Positions 46,545 to 56,197 are shown, counted from the stretch's first letter. The stretch: 64,000 nt of DNA from Candidatus Eisenbergiella merdavium (GCA_019119595.1 DWWS01000069.1:62001-126000), one strand, 5' to 3'. Made by a program: numbers and translations. Notes: generated from the letters alone by a model not told the origin.

Positions 46545-47759
46545 CTATTCCTCCGCCATCCTCCGGATCTGCTCCACATAGGCCTCCCCGGAAAACTGCG
46601 CTGCGCGCTTTTCCGCCGCCTTACTGTATTTCTCATACAGCGCTCCGTCTGTAAGGAGCCGTTCCATCTGCTTTGCCAGCTTCCGTTCCTCCTCCGTGAT
46701 CTGTCCGGCGTCCAGGTTTTTCTGCGCGTCCATCACCGGGATCAGGATGCCGTAATCCGCGTCCCGGTACTCCTGCCGGGAGGAAACCGCGTCGAAATCC
46801 TCCGCAAGGATCTCGGCAGGGCCCGTCATGCAGTTAGTGGAGATCACCGGAATGCCCAGGGCCATGGCCTCCACCAGCACGTTGGGAAAGCCCTCGTTGA
46901 TGGAGGTCATCACATACATGCGGCCAAGCGCCAGCCAGGGAAAGGGATTCTTCTTCACGCCGGGAAAGCTCACCGCATCGGCAACTCCCAGCTCCTCCGC
47001 CAGCCTCCAGTATTCCCGGAAATCGCCCTCGCCCACGATCAGGAGCCTGGCGTCCTCATATTTTTCATGCAGCAGAGAAAAGCTTTTCAGAAGATGCCAG
47101 AAGCCCTTCACGTCGTCCTGGCGTCCCATGGATACGATCACCCTCGCTGAATCCCGGAACGGAAGGCGCTCCTTCTCTCCCGCCTCCTGAGACTGGACAT
47201 GAATGGTTTCCAGATCAAAGGGATTGTAGAGAGTGCAGACCTTCCGGCAGGAAAAACGTTCCTCCAGCTCCCGCTGGATCAGCCTGGAGCAGGAAACCAC
47301 CCGGTCAGAGTAACGGCAGAACAGGCGCAGCAGACGGGGATTTCCCATGTCCATATAGCTGCGCACGCCGCACCAGATCTCAGGGCACTCCGCTCTGCCC
47401 GATCCGCCCCCTCCGGGCCGCCCGGTCAGTCCGAACAGGCCCATGCCGGAAAACACGTTCACCAGATTGGCCGTGGGGCCGAAGCTGTAGGCGATGTCGA
47501 TGCCAAGCTCCCGCTTCAGGGCGGCCACCCTTTTCGCCCGCCGGAACACATTGAGCACCTTTCCTGCCTTTCCCTCCACGCTTTTCATGTGGATGTCGAT
47601 CACATGAAGGCCGCGGATGTCATAGGCGATGTCCATCGCGCTGAAAATGACGATATAGACCTCATAATACGGCTCAAGCAGCCGCGCCGTAGCCACGCAT
47701 ACCCGTTCAAATCCCCCCTGATGCAGCATCGGCACGATGAGCATGAATTTTTTCTTCAT
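46545..47759 (-). CDS. Glycosyltransferase family 4
   Basis: MLIVPMLHQGGFERVCVATARLLEPYYEVYIVIFS...YVMTSINEGFPNVLVEAMALGIPVISTNCMTGPAEIL. Confidence 0.9.
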   Translation of the reverse strand: MKKKFMLIVPMLHQGGFERVCVATARLLEPYYEVYIVIFSAMDIAYDIRGLHVIDIHMKSVEGKAGKVLNVFRRAKRVAALKRELGIDIAYSFGPTANLVNVFSGMGLFGLTGRPGGGGSGRAECPEIWCGVRSYMDMGNPRLLRLFCRYSDRVVSCSRLIQRELEERFSCRKVCTLYNPFDLETIHVQSQEAGEKERLPFRDSARVIVSMGRQDDVKGFWHLLKSFSLLHEKYEDARLLIVGEGDFREYWRLAEELGVADAVSFPGVKKNPFPWLALGRMYVMTSINEGFPNVLVEAMALGIPVISTNCMTGPAEILAEDFDAVSSRQEYRDADYGILIPVMDAQKNLDAGQITEEERKLAKQMERLLTDGALYEKYSKAAEKRAAQFSGEAYVEQIRRMAEE

Positions 47760-48913
47760 AATAAATGAGTCTCCTGTAAATACAGCTTTTCCAGAAAGGC
47801 CGCCTGGTCCGCAACGTCAAAGCCAGCGTCCTTTACGGCCTGTCCCATCTGTTTCCTCTGATAGCTCCTGTGCTCCAGCACATACCGCGCCCAGGCAGGC
47901 GCCCCGTCCGAAAGGGAGCGGGCTTCGGCCAGCGGCGTGATCAGCACCTCGTCCGTCACGCTGTCCGAAACCAGGCAGCGAAGGCCGCTTGCCTGCGCCT
48001 CGATCACGGAGCCGGGAAGCCCCTCGAAAATAGAGGGAAACACGAAGAAATCCATCGCCATGTAAAAGTCCGAAACCTTCGCCTGATTTCCCGTAAAGAT
48101 CACCCGGTCGGAAAGCCCGAGGGAAGCGGCTTTTTCCCGCACCGAATCCATCAGGCCGCCCTCTCCCACCAGAAGCAGCCGGGATGAGGGAAGCTCCTTA
48201 CAGATCTGCGCAAACACATCCAGAAGAAAAGTGTGGTTTTTCATGTGGCCGAAGCGTCCCACATGGCCGACGACAAATTCCTGCTCCCCGATGCCAAGCT
48301 CCGCCCGCTTCTTATTTCTCGTCTCCATGGAAAAAGCGAAGGCTTCGGCATCAATGGCGTTGGGAACGGTGGTCACCCTTCCCGCTTCCACCATTTTTTC
48401 CCCGAAAACAGCTTCCCCCGCAAGCCGGGAGCAGGTCAGGCAGACGTCCGCCTTTTTTCCCAGGTTTCTTCGCAGGAAGCGGGTCAGAGCGCCCTTTAAG
48501 CCCGGATCCACTCCGGCGCTTCGGGCATGGGCGATGGTAAGGGGTACGCCGGAGGCCTTTGCGATGGGCAGATAAATGGAGGCGGTGCTGGTCATGTGTC
48601 CGTGTACGGCCGCATATCCCGGATGCTCCGGATCCATCTGATGAAGCCGGAAGAAATCCTTCCACGCCTTCCGGTACTGCAGCCAGTTCACCGCCCGGAA
48701 GCGGGGAACCCGGTACACATGGCCGCCCAGCGCTTCGATCTCCCTGTCAAAAAAGCCCTCCTCCTGTGTGTGTACACAGAAGTCAAACTGAATCCGGCTT
48801 CTGTCCAGATGCCGGTAGCTGTCCATCACCCGGCTCTCCGCGCCGCCCAGTCCGGTTCCCCCCAGCACCTGCAGTACCCTGATCGGTTCCTTTCCTCCGT
48901 TAAACTGGCTCAT
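47756..48913 (-). CDS. Glycosyltransferase family 4
   Basis: IRVLQVLGGTGLGGAESRVMDSYRHLDRSRIQFDFCVHT...FVFPSIFEGLPGSVIEAQASGLRCLVSDSVT. Confidence 0.9.
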   Translation of the reverse strand: MSQFNGGKEPIRVLQVLGGTGLGGAESRVMDSYRHLDRSRIQFDFCVHTQEEGFFDREIEALGGHVYRVPRFRAVNWLQYRKAWKDFFRLHQMDPEHPGYAAVHGHMTSTASIYLPIAKASGVPLTIAHARSAGVDPGLKGALTRFLRRNLGKKADVCLTCSRLAGEAVFGEKMVEAGRVTTVPNAIDAEAFAFSMETRNKKRAELGIGEQEFVVGHVGRFGHMKNHTFLLDVFAQICKELPSSRLLLVGEGGLMDSVREKAASLGLSDRVIFTGNQAKVSDFYMAMDFFVFPSIFEGLPGSVIEAQASGLRCLVSDSVTDEVLITPLAEARSLSDGAPAWARYVLEHRSYQRKQMGQAVKDAGFDVADQAAFLEKLYLQETHLL

Positions 48914-48940
48914 CCTTTTTACCGCGCCCCCTTTCCGTTT

Positions 48941-49693
48941 CTAACTGCGGCGAAACGCCGACAGCGCTTTCACCGCCATATGCTTCCCATACGCCTGCGC
49001 ATATTCTGCAAGATTTCCTGCAAAGCCGCGATCCTCCGCAGGAAGCTCCAGAAGCCGCCCGAAGGAGACAAAATTTCCGGCGTGCTCTGCAAGCATTCTT
49101 TCATACCAGCCGATCTCCGCGTCGGTCATTCCGTTTGCATGGATCACCAGAGTGGTATATCCCTCCCCGTCTCCAAAGCAGGCGGATTTCTTCACCGCAA
49201 TGGGAAGAAAGATCAGCCCCTCCCGCCGGTAGGGCGCGCTGCCGAAGCCGTCGGTCACATAGGAAAAACCGCATTCCCGCAGCGCCCGCAGCGTATTTTT
49301 GTCAAAGGAATGACCGGGCGCCATGAAGATATCCGTGACAACGCCGTGATCCTCCAGCATGCGCTTTCCATGCGAGATCAGCTTTTTCTGCCGCTCATAG
49401 GGCAGCCCTGCCAGCTCTGAAAAACGATTCAGCGGAAACAGTCCGCCCTTCTTTGTGGTATACACATGACGGCAGCCATGCTGCGCAATGGACCAACCCT
49501 CCTCCTGCAGCTCCAGAAGCAGCTCCCAGAAATCCGCTCTCTCCTGCATACAGGAAAGGGAAGCGTCCCTGTTGTCCGGCACCACGCCCAGAAGCGGTCG
49601 GATGCCTGCCTTATCGAAAAGCTCCTTCAGCCGGAAGAAGTTGTCCCAGTTCATATCCGCCGTAATATCATCCATCCGAAGCGCAATTTTCAT
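48941..49693 (-). CDS. Polysaccharide-deacetylase-like (DUF2334-like) protein
   Basis: MKIALRMDDITADMNWDNFFRLKELFDKAGIRPLLGVVPDNRDASL...GWSIAQHGCRHVYTT...FMAPGHSFDKNTLRAL. Confidence 0.82.
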   Translation of the reverse strand: MKIALRMDDITADMNWDNFFRLKELFDKAGIRPLLGVVPDNRDASLSCMQERADFWELLLELQEEGWSIAQHGCRHVYTTKKGGLFPLNRFSELAGLPYERQKKLISHGKRMLEDHGVVTDIFMAPGHSFDKNTLRALRECGFSYVTDGFGSAPYRREGLIFLPIAVKKSACFGDGEGYTTLVIHANGMTDAEIGWYERMLAEHAGNFVSFGRLLELPAEDRGFAGNLAEYAQAYGKHMAVKALSAFRRS

Positions 49694-49739
49694 GATTACC
49701 TCCCAGCCTCAGCGCCTCAGCGCTGAGGCACGCGCGCCG

Positions 49740-50660
49740 TCAATCCAGCAGATCTCCGGCCGCAAGTGCGCTCTCACATTCGTATTCGTCGATCAGAAGA
49801 GAGCCGTCCACTGTCCGCACGATGGGCTTTTCATCAAACACGTCAATGACCTCTCCCGGCGCATAGCCGGAGAAATCCAGCATCTCGTCAAAGGGATGGG
49901 CGCTCCATACCGTAACCTTCTTTCCTTCGCAGAAAGCGAAGGCGCCCGGGAAGGGCCTGGTCACGCCGCGGATCAGGTCGTACAGCTCTCTGGTCTTTTT
50001 GTGAAAATCCAGCTTTCCGTCTGCGGCGGTGCGTTTTTCATACCAGCCGTCAAAATCCTTCGACTGCCGTTTTACCTTCACCGTCCCCTCCTGCCAGGCC
50101 TGCAGCAGCCTTCCGATGAGCCGCTTGGATACCAGGATGTTTTTATACTGCAGGGTGCGGATGGTATCGTGGGGATTAATGGCGAACATTTCGTTTGCGA
50201 ACACGTTGGGGCTGTCCGCCTTCGCGTCGTACTGGAACAGGTTCAGCACAAAGCGGGTATCCCCGTTGATCACCGACCAGTTTAAGGGAGAGCGTCCCCT
50301 GCCGTAGGGCAGATAGCCGCAGCTTCCGTGGAAGCCGAAGATCCCGTACCGGAAGCGGTCCAGCACCGCCTGGGGGATCAGCCGCTGCCATCCCATGGAA
50401 ATGCCGATCTCAAATTCATTTTCCGCAAAAAAGCGGGCGGTCTCCTCATCCTTCAGCCCGTAGGAATGGGTTTCAAATACGGGGATTCCGTACTGCTCCG
50501 TCAGATAAGAAAGCCCTTTGTAGCCCGATACCTGATTGCCGGAAAGCACGTCGCTGTGGATCGTCACCACCAGATCCACCGGATGCAGTTTTTCCTGGAT
50601 GTGGGACACGATCTGAGCCGTCGTATCCTTCACGCCAAAAACAACAACTCTGTATTTCAT
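49740..50660 (-). CDS. Formyltransferase-family protein (sugar N-formyltransferase candidate)
   Basis: FGFHGSCGYLPYGRGRSPLNWSVINGDTRFVLNLFQYDAKADSPNVFANEMFAI...LYDLIRGVTRPFPGAFAF; start at MKYRVVVFGVKD behind GGAGG. Confidence 0.82.
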   Translation of the reverse strand: MKYRVVVFGVKDTTAQIVSHIQEKLHPVDLVVTIHSDVLSGNQVSGYKGLSYLTEQYGIPVFETHSYGLKDEETARFFAENEFEIGISMGWQRLIPQAVLDRFRYGIFGFHGSCGYLPYGRGRSPLNWSVINGDTRFVLNLFQYDAKADSPNVFANEMFAINPHDTIRTLQYKNILVSKRLIGRLLQAWQEGTVKVKRQSKDFDGWYEKRTAADGKLDFHKKTRELYDLIRGVTRPFPGAFAFCEGKKVTVWSAHPFDEMLDFSGYAPGEVIDVFDEKPIVRTVDGSLLIDEYECESALAAGDLLD

Positions 50661-50735
50661 CTTTTCCTCCATTCCGAAACGCTTTAGCGCTGGGGCACGA
50701 ACGCTTTCAGTGCGCGTACAAAGCTTCAAAAGCGC

Positions 50736-50887
50736 AAACGGGGCCGGACGTCCTCTTTTAAAAAGCGGGCTTTCCATGAAAACATATTTCATACTGGAAT
50801 GCCTGATGGACGCCGGCCCCGTTTCGGCAGGAGGCGCCTAACGGGACACGTCTTTTTACGCATGCCTTTTCCACAGGCCTCCTGCCG
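50736..50887. repeat. Two adjacent long inverted repeats in intergenic DNA
   Basis: aaacggggccggacgtcc (50736-50753) / ggacgccggccccgttt (50808-50824), one bulged base; cggcaggaggc (50825-50835) / gcctcctgccg (50877-50887), perfect 11 bp. Confidence 0.8.
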
Positions 50888-50893
50888 TGCCGT

Positions 50894-51871
50894 TTATTTC
50901 AGATTTTCCTTATACCAGTCGATGGCAAGCTGGATTCCGGATGCGAAGTCATAATCCGGATCGTAGCCCAGCTTCTCCCTCGCCTTGGTGATGTCCGCAT
51001 TGGAATCGCGCACATCGCCCTTTCTCGGAGGCCCGAATTTGGGCTCGATATTCTTGCCGAGAGCCTTACACAGGTCGTAATAAATATCGATGAGGAATTC
51101 CCTTCCTCCGGAGCCGATGTTGTAGGCTTCTCCTGCCGCGTCGCCGGAGGCAAGGCAGGCCTTCAGGTTCGCCTCGATCACGTTGTCAATATAGGTAAAG
51201 TCACGGGACTGGCGGCCGTCGCCGTTGATGGTGCAGACCTCGTCATGCAGAAGCTGCTTTAAGAATTTGGGGATCACCGCCGCGTACATGCCGTCCGGAT
51301 TCTGTCTGCGGCCGAACACGTTGAAATAGCGCAGTCCGTAGGTGTCCAGACCGTACAGCTTCTTGTACAGCTTTCCGTATTCCTCATTGGTGCGCTTGGT
51401 CAGCGCGTAGGGGGAGAGCACCTCTCCCTCGATTCCCTCCTTTTTGGGAAGGGCGGGATGGTCGCCGTAAACGGAGGAGCTGGAAGCGTATACGAATTTC
51501 TTCACGCCGCTCTCCCTTGCCGCCTCCATCATGTTGAGCGTTCCGCCGATGTTGTTCTGCTCATAGAAGATCGGCATCTCGATGCTCCTGGGAACGCTGC
51601 CCCACGCGGCCTGATTCAGTACGTAGTCCACCCCGTCGCAGGCGCGGCGGCAGGTTTCCAGATCCTTGATATCTCCCTTGATGAAGGTATATCCCTCCCG
51701 GTCCAGGAACATTTCCACATTCTCCTGCTTTCCGGTGGACAGATCGTCCAGGCATCTCACCTGATAGCCCATGTCCAGAATGGCCTCGCACAGGTTGGAG
51801 CCGATGAAGCCCGCTCCGCCCGTCACAAGAAAAACGGAATCCTTGTCAAATTTCAGATGTTTATATCCCAT
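50894..51871 (-). CDS. NAD-dependent epimerase (UDP-GlcNAc/GalNAc 4-epimerase, WbpP/TviC-like)
   Basis: VFLVTGGAGFIGSNLCEAILDMGYQVRCLDDLSTGKQENVE...YASSSSVYGDHPALPKKE...LRYFNVFGRRQNPDGMYAAVIPKF. Confidence 0.9.
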   Translation of the reverse strand: MGYKHLKFDKDSVFLVTGGAGFIGSNLCEAILDMGYQVRCLDDLSTGKQENVEMFLDREGYTFIKGDIKDLETCRRACDGVDYVLNQAAWGSVPRSIEMPIFYEQNNIGGTLNMMEAARESGVKKFVYASSSSVYGDHPALPKKEGIEGEVLSPYALTKRTNEEYGKLYKKLYGLDTYGLRYFNVFGRRQNPDGMYAAVIPKFLKQLLHDEVCTINGDGRQSRDFTYIDNVIEANLKACLASGDAAGEAYNIGSGGREFLIDIYYDLCKALGKNIEPKFGPPRKGDVRDSNADITKAREKLGYDPDYDFASGIQLAIDWYKENLK

Positions 51872-51884
51872 TGCATTCTCCTGT

Positions 51885-52013
51885 CTGATATATTTTCAGC
51901 CGGCCCTCACGGCTTCCCAACTGACGCGCTTTCAGTCAGCCCTCTCGCTTTCCCGACTGATAAATTTTCAATCAGCCCTCACATTTTCCCGGCTGACGCG
52001 TTTACAGCTGCGG
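51885..52013. repeat. Intergenic tandem repeat, 36-bp unit, 3 full copies plus partial, alternating A/B types
   Basis: ctgatatattttcagccggccctcacggcttcccaa (51885-51920); ctgacgcgctttcagtcagccctctcgctttcccga (51921-51956); ctgataaattttcaatcagccctcacattttcccgg (51957-51992); ctgacgcgtttacagctgcgg (51993-). Confidence 0.88.
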
Positions 52014-52036
52014 CCGCCTCCGGCCGCATGCCACAT

Positions 52037-53353
52037 TTACAGTCTCCAGTAGATATAATCCTCCGTCTGGTACTCCTTCCGGTCCAGGATGCCCTTGATG
52101 TCAACCAGAACCTTCTTCTGGTTTTCCGGGCGGAAGCAGCCGGAGATCTGAGCTTTGTCCAGATGAGAGAACTCCTCATGGGCGACGGCGATGATAAGGG
52201 CGTCCACATCCCGGATCCCGCTTCTGTCCGCAAGGGTGATGCCGTACAGGCGGCCGGCCTCGTCCGCGTCCGCCGTCTCGTCCACGATCACAGGCTCAAT
52301 GCCGTATTCCCGCAGCTCGTTCACGATATCGATGACCTTGGTATTTCTGGTATCCGGGCAGTTTTCCTTGAAGGTGAAGCCAAGGATCGCGACTCTGGCG
52401 GTTTTGACCGGGATGTCGGCCTTGATCAGGTTCTTCACCACGTTCTCCGCCACATATTTTCCCATATCGTCGTTGATGCGGCGGCCCGCCAGGATGATCT
52501 GGCTGTGGTAGCCCATCATTTCCGCGCGGTAGGTCAGATAGTAGGGATCCACGCCGATGCAGTGACCGCCCACCAGGCCGGGGAAGAATTTCAGGAAATT
52601 CCATTTGGTTCCCGCGGCCTCGAGCACGGATTTGGTGTCAATGCCCATTTTATTAAAAATAATGGAAAGCTCGTTCATGAAGGCGATATTGATATCCCGC
52701 TGGCTGTTCTCAATGACCTTGGCGGCCTCGGCAACCTTGATGGACTCAGCGCGGTAGACGCCGGCCTCCACCACCAGCTCATAAACCTTCGCGATGGTGT
52801 CCAGGGTCTCCTCATCCATGCCGGAAACGATCTTCACGATGGTTTCCAGACGATGCACCTTGTCGCCGGGGTTGATGCGCTCCGGAGAATAGCCCACCTT
52901 AAAATCCACGCCGCATTTCAGGCCGGATTCCTTTTCCATGATGGGCACGCAGATCTCCTCCGTCACGCCGGGGTAAACGGTGGATTCAAAGACCACGATG
53001 CTGCCCTTCGACAGGTTTCTTCCCACGATGCGGCTCGCGCCCTCCACCGGGGTCAGATCCGGCGTGTGGTCGGCGTTCACCGGAGTGGGAACGGCGACGA
53101 TGTGAAACTTCGCTTCCCTCAGCCGGGTCTCATCCGCTGTGAAGTCCACGTTCGCGGTTTTGATCACGTCGTCGCCCACCTCTCTGGTGGGATCGATGCC
53201 GGATTTATACAGCTCGATCTTTTGTTCATTCAGGTCATAGCCGATCACCTGGATCTTCCTGCCAAAGGCCACCGCGATCGGCATGCCCACATAGCCAAGT
53301 CCCACCAGGGAAAGCTTCTCTTCTCCGTTTACAAGCTTCTCATATAATCTCAT
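52037..53353 (-). CDS. Nucleotide-sugar dehydrogenase (WbpO/TviB-like UDP-HexNAc 6-dehydrogenase)
   Basis: LSLVGLGYVGMPIAVAFGRKIQVIGYDLNEQKIELYKSGIDPTREVG...GLVGGHCIGVDPYYLTYRAE...LGFTFKENCPDTRNTKV; start at MRLYEKL. Confidence 0.92.
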   Translation of the reverse strand: MRLYEKLVNGEEKLSLVGLGYVGMPIAVAFGRKIQVIGYDLNEQKIELYKSGIDPTREVGDDVIKTANVDFTADETRLREAKFHIVAVPTPVNADHTPDLTPVEGASRIVGRNLSKGSIVVFESTVYPGVTEEICVPIMEKESGLKCGVDFKVGYSPERINPGDKVHRLETIVKIVSGMDEETLDTIAKVYELVVEAGVYRAESIKVAEAAKVIENSQRDINIAFMNELSIIFNKMGIDTKSVLEAAGTKWNFLKFFPGLVGGHCIGVDPYYLTYRAEMMGYHSQIILAGRRINDDMGKYVAENVVKNLIKADIPVKTARVAILGFTFKENCPDTRNTKVIDIVNELREYGIEPVIVDETADADEAGRLYGITLADRSGIRDVDALIIAVAHEEFSHLDKAQISGCFRPENQKKVLVDIKGILDRKEYQTEDYIYWRL

Positions 53354-53390
53354 AGTAACCTCGTTTCCTGTGCCGGAGCACATTTTCCTT

Positions 53391-54521
53391 CTATTTTATC
53401 TTTTTCAGCTCCTCCAGATAGGCCTGTACCACCAGCCTCCGGTCGAACCGCTTTTCCACATGTGTTCGCCCCTTTTGTCCCATTTCCCGCTTTTTTTCCC
53501 AGGGCAGGGACAGGAAGGCTTCCACCGCCCGCGCCAGGCTTTCCGCATTCCCCGGTGCAAAGGAAATGCCGCTTGCGCCGTCCTCAAAGGTATCAAGGCA
53601 GCCCTCCACCGCGCTTGCAAGCACCGGCCTTGCCGTGGCCGCCGCCTCCAGAAGCACGTTGCTCATCCCCTCATGATAGGAGGGATGAATCAGGGCGTGG
53701 CACTCCGTCAAAAACCGGGGCACGTCGTCCCGGTAGCCGTAGTATTCCAGCGCGCCGCTCTCTTCAAGCCGTTTCACCAGCGGTTCATAGCGCGCTCTGC
53801 TCTCCTCCTCATAGGCGCCCAGCAGCCGGAACACCGTTTCCGGATGTTTCTCGTGAATCTGCCGCGCCGCCTCTAAAAGCTCCTCGATCCCCTTATCCTT
53901 CATCAGACGCAGAATGGAAAGGAATATCACCCGCCTTTTGCCTGCCGGATCGGTTTCCGGAGGATAGCTTTCCGGTCGGTGCTGCGAAAGGTTCACGCCG
54001 GAGCCGGGGATGACGCGGCTTTTTCCGGCCACGCAGCCCTTTGTCCGCATGAAATCCCGGTTTCCCTTATTTTGAAAAAACACGCAGGCCGCCTTCTTCA
54101 AAGCCGTCCGGTACAGAAGGACGATCAGACGCTGCAGGGTGCCTTCATGCTCCAGTGTGGTCCCAAGCCCCGTGATATTGGCAAGGTATGGCGTTTTCGT
54201 CAGCCGGGCTGCAAGGCCTCCGTAAATATTTGGCTTGATGGTATAGGTCAGCACGGCCTCCGGCCGGTAACGCTTCATCAGCCTCCGGTAAAACAGCAGA
54301 AGCCTCAGATCCTTAACCGGATTCATTCCCCTGCGTTCAAAGGAAGTGGGAAGATATTCACAGCCAAGCTTTCGGATACGCTGCACGTACCCCGTATCCG
54401 GCACGGAAACCAGCACCCGCCACCCTTCCTTCTGAAGCGCCTGCAGCACCTCCCTGCGGAAATCATACAGGCCGGAATCGCTGTTGGATAAAATCAGTAC
54501 ACAGGACGCCATGCTCTTCAC
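53391..54521 (-). CDS. Glycosyltransferase family 4 (PglA/TuaC-like)
   Basis: VLILSNSDSGLYDFRREVLQALQKEGWRVLVSVP...PEAVLTYTIKPNIYGGLAARL...ALIHPSYHEGMSNVLLEAAATARPVLAS. Confidence 0.9.
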   Translation of the reverse strand: MKSMASCVLILSNSDSGLYDFRREVLQALQKEGWRVLVSVPDTGYVQRIRKLGCEYLPTSFERRGMNPVKDLRLLLFYRRLMKRYRPEAVLTYTIKPNIYGGLAARLTKTPYLANITGLGTTLEHEGTLQRLIVLLYRTALKKAACVFFQNKGNRDFMRTKGCVAGKSRVIPGSGVNLSQHRPESYPPETDPAGKRRVIFLSILRLMKDKGIEELLEAARQIHEKHPETVFRLLGAYEEESRARYEPLVKRLEESGALEYYGYRDDVPRFLTECHALIHPSYHEGMSNVLLEAAATARPVLASAVEGCLDTFEDGASGISFAPGNAESLARAVEAFLSLPWEKKREMGQKGRTHVEKRFDRRLVVQAYLEELKKIK

Positions 54522-55498
54522 AACTCCTCCTGCCGTCTTCGGATCATGATCTCGTTATACTTCATCATGCAGATCCCTTCCTCATAGGCGCCGATGCGTT
54601 CCTCATTCGCCTCTCCCTCCAGGTTCCGGATGATCTGCGCAGGCACGTTCACCCCGCACTCATAGGCGTGGGGATAGCCGCCGCCGAAACGGGGATTGAC
54701 CTCTGAAATACAGTATTCGTCCCCGCGCCGGAAAATATCTATGTCAATGATACCACAAAAACCGACAGTTTCAACGAAATTTTTAATCAGGGAAAACAGC
54801 CTCTCATCCTTCACCGAAACGGATTTATCCGTTTCCCCGGCCCGCATTTTCAGCTTTTCCTTGATAAAAATGGAGGTCACTCTTTTTGTGAGCATATCCA
54901 CATAGACGTCCGCGCCGTACTCCGTTCCGTCCATGTATTCCTGGATCATCATATCCTCCTGACAGCCGCAAAGGAACCGTACCGCCTCCAGGGTATCTGC
55001 CCTGCTGATGCCGATGCTCGCGCTGCCCTTCGCCGGCTTTACGAAAACGGGAAGCTTCACCTCCCCGGCCGCAAGCGCCCTTTCAAAGGCCTCCACGCCC
55101 ATGAAGCAGCGTCCCGCGGGAAGCCCGAGCTCACAAAGCTTCTGATACATCCAAAACTTGTCGAAGGAAGCTTCCACCGCCTCCAACGGAGAAATGACGG
55201 GCGTGGTTCCCACAGCCAGGAATTCCTCCCTGTGCCGGGCCAGAAGCGTAAGCTCCGGATCGATCAGGGACAATACGCCGGTGATCCGCTTTTCCCGGCA
55301 GATGGAAAGGATCCGATCCAGGTAGCCCGGCTCCGTGATCCGGGGAACCAGAATGGCCTCGTCCGCCTCGTACAGAGCGGGAGCCAGGCTGCTGCAGTCC
55401 GTCGCGTACACCCTCCCTTTTCCCGCAAGCTCTCTTTTAAAATACTGCACCACCTTATTTCTGGTGCCGGCGCTTAATATCAGAAGATTAATCTCCAT
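54518..55498 (-). CDS. ATP-grasp (CarB-like) ligase
   Basis: LPVFVKPAKGSASIGISRADTLEAVRFL...MIQEYMDGTEYGADVYVD...IIDIDIFRRGDEYCISEVNPRFGGGYPHAYECG; start at MEINLLILSAG behind GGAGG. Confidence 0.85.
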   Translation of the reverse strand: MEINLLILSAGTRNKVVQYFKRELAGKGRVYATDCSSLAPALYEADEAILVPRITEPGYLDRILSICREKRITGVLSLIDPELTLLARHREEFLAVGTTPVISPLEAVEASFDKFWMYQKLCELGLPAGRCFMGVEAFERALAAGEVKLPVFVKPAKGSASIGISRADTLEAVRFLCGCQEDMMIQEYMDGTEYGADVYVDMLTKRVTSIFIKEKLKMRAGETDKSVSVKDERLFSLIKNFVETVGFCGIIDIDIFRRGDEYCISEVNPRFGGGYPHAYECGVNVPAQIIRNLEGEANEERIGAYEEGICMMKYNEIMIRRRQEEL

Positions 55499-55542
55499 TG
55501 TTTCCTCCATGCCAAAGCGTCTTTTGCCGAGTGGAAAACGCG

Positions 55543-56187
55543 CTATCCGGCGCATTTTCCATCCGCCTTCTCCTTCCTGATCTGTGCCAGATTTCCCTCG
55601 GAAGCCGCCGTGTCCTCCGCCACGCCGGAACGGTCAAGCACAGCACTTACCGTCATAAAAAGCACCTTAAGATCCATGGAAAAGGACAGGTTTTTCACAT
55701 ACTCCACATCCTTCGCAAGCCTGCTGTCCCAGTCCAGGAAATTCCGGCCCGACGCCTGAGCCAGTCCGGTCAGGCCGGGCCGCACCGTATGGCGGAGCCG
55801 TTCCTCCTCGGTATACCAGGGCAGATAGGAAACCAGAAGGGGTCTGGGGCCGATGATGCTCATATCCCCTTTAAAAATGTTGAACAGCTCCGGCAGCTCG
55901 TCCAGGCTGGTGGAGCGCAGGAATTTTCCGAAGGAGGTGAGCCGTACCGAATCCGGAAGAAGCTCTCCCTTTTCATCCCGCGCGTCCGTCATGGTGCGGA
56001 ACTTGCACAGGGTAAATATCTTTTCATGCAGGCCCGGCCTCTCCTGATGAAACAGGACCGGGCTCCCCAGCTTCACGCGGACCAGAACCGCCACGACCAG
56101 GAGCACGGGCGAAAGCACCAGGATCGCAAGTCCGGACAGCAGAATATCCAGCGCCCTTTTCCCAAATTTTCTGTAAAACATTTTCAT
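55543..56187 (-). CDS. Initiating sugar-phosphate transferase (PglC/WcaJ family)
   Basis: KFGKRALDILLSGLAILVLSPVLLVVAVLVRVKLGSPVLFHQERPGLHEKIFTLCKFRTMTD...STSLDELPELFNIFKGDMSIIGPRPLL; start at MKMFYRK. Confidence 0.92.
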   Translation of the reverse strand: MKMFYRKFGKRALDILLSGLAILVLSPVLLVVAVLVRVKLGSPVLFHQERPGLHEKIFTLCKFRTMTDARDEKGELLPDSVRLTSFGKFLRSTSLDELPELFNIFKGDMSIIGPRPLLVSYLPWYTEEERLRHTVRPGLTGLAQASGRNFLDWDSRLAKDVEYVKNLSFSMDLKVLFMTVSAVLDRSGVAEDTAASEGNLAQIRKEKADGKCAG

Positions 56188-56197
56188 CCTATTCTTT

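Noticed and set aside
50661-50792. N-terminal extension MKYVFMESPLFKRGRPAPF... of the formyltransferase in the ORF track
   Set aside because: Overlaps the inverted repeat and recurrent leader; a GGAGG site lies directly before the internal Met at 50660.
51885-52013. CRISPR-like array from a 36-bp repeated unit
   Set aside because: Units are directly abutting with no unique spacers, diverged from each other, and no cas genes are present.
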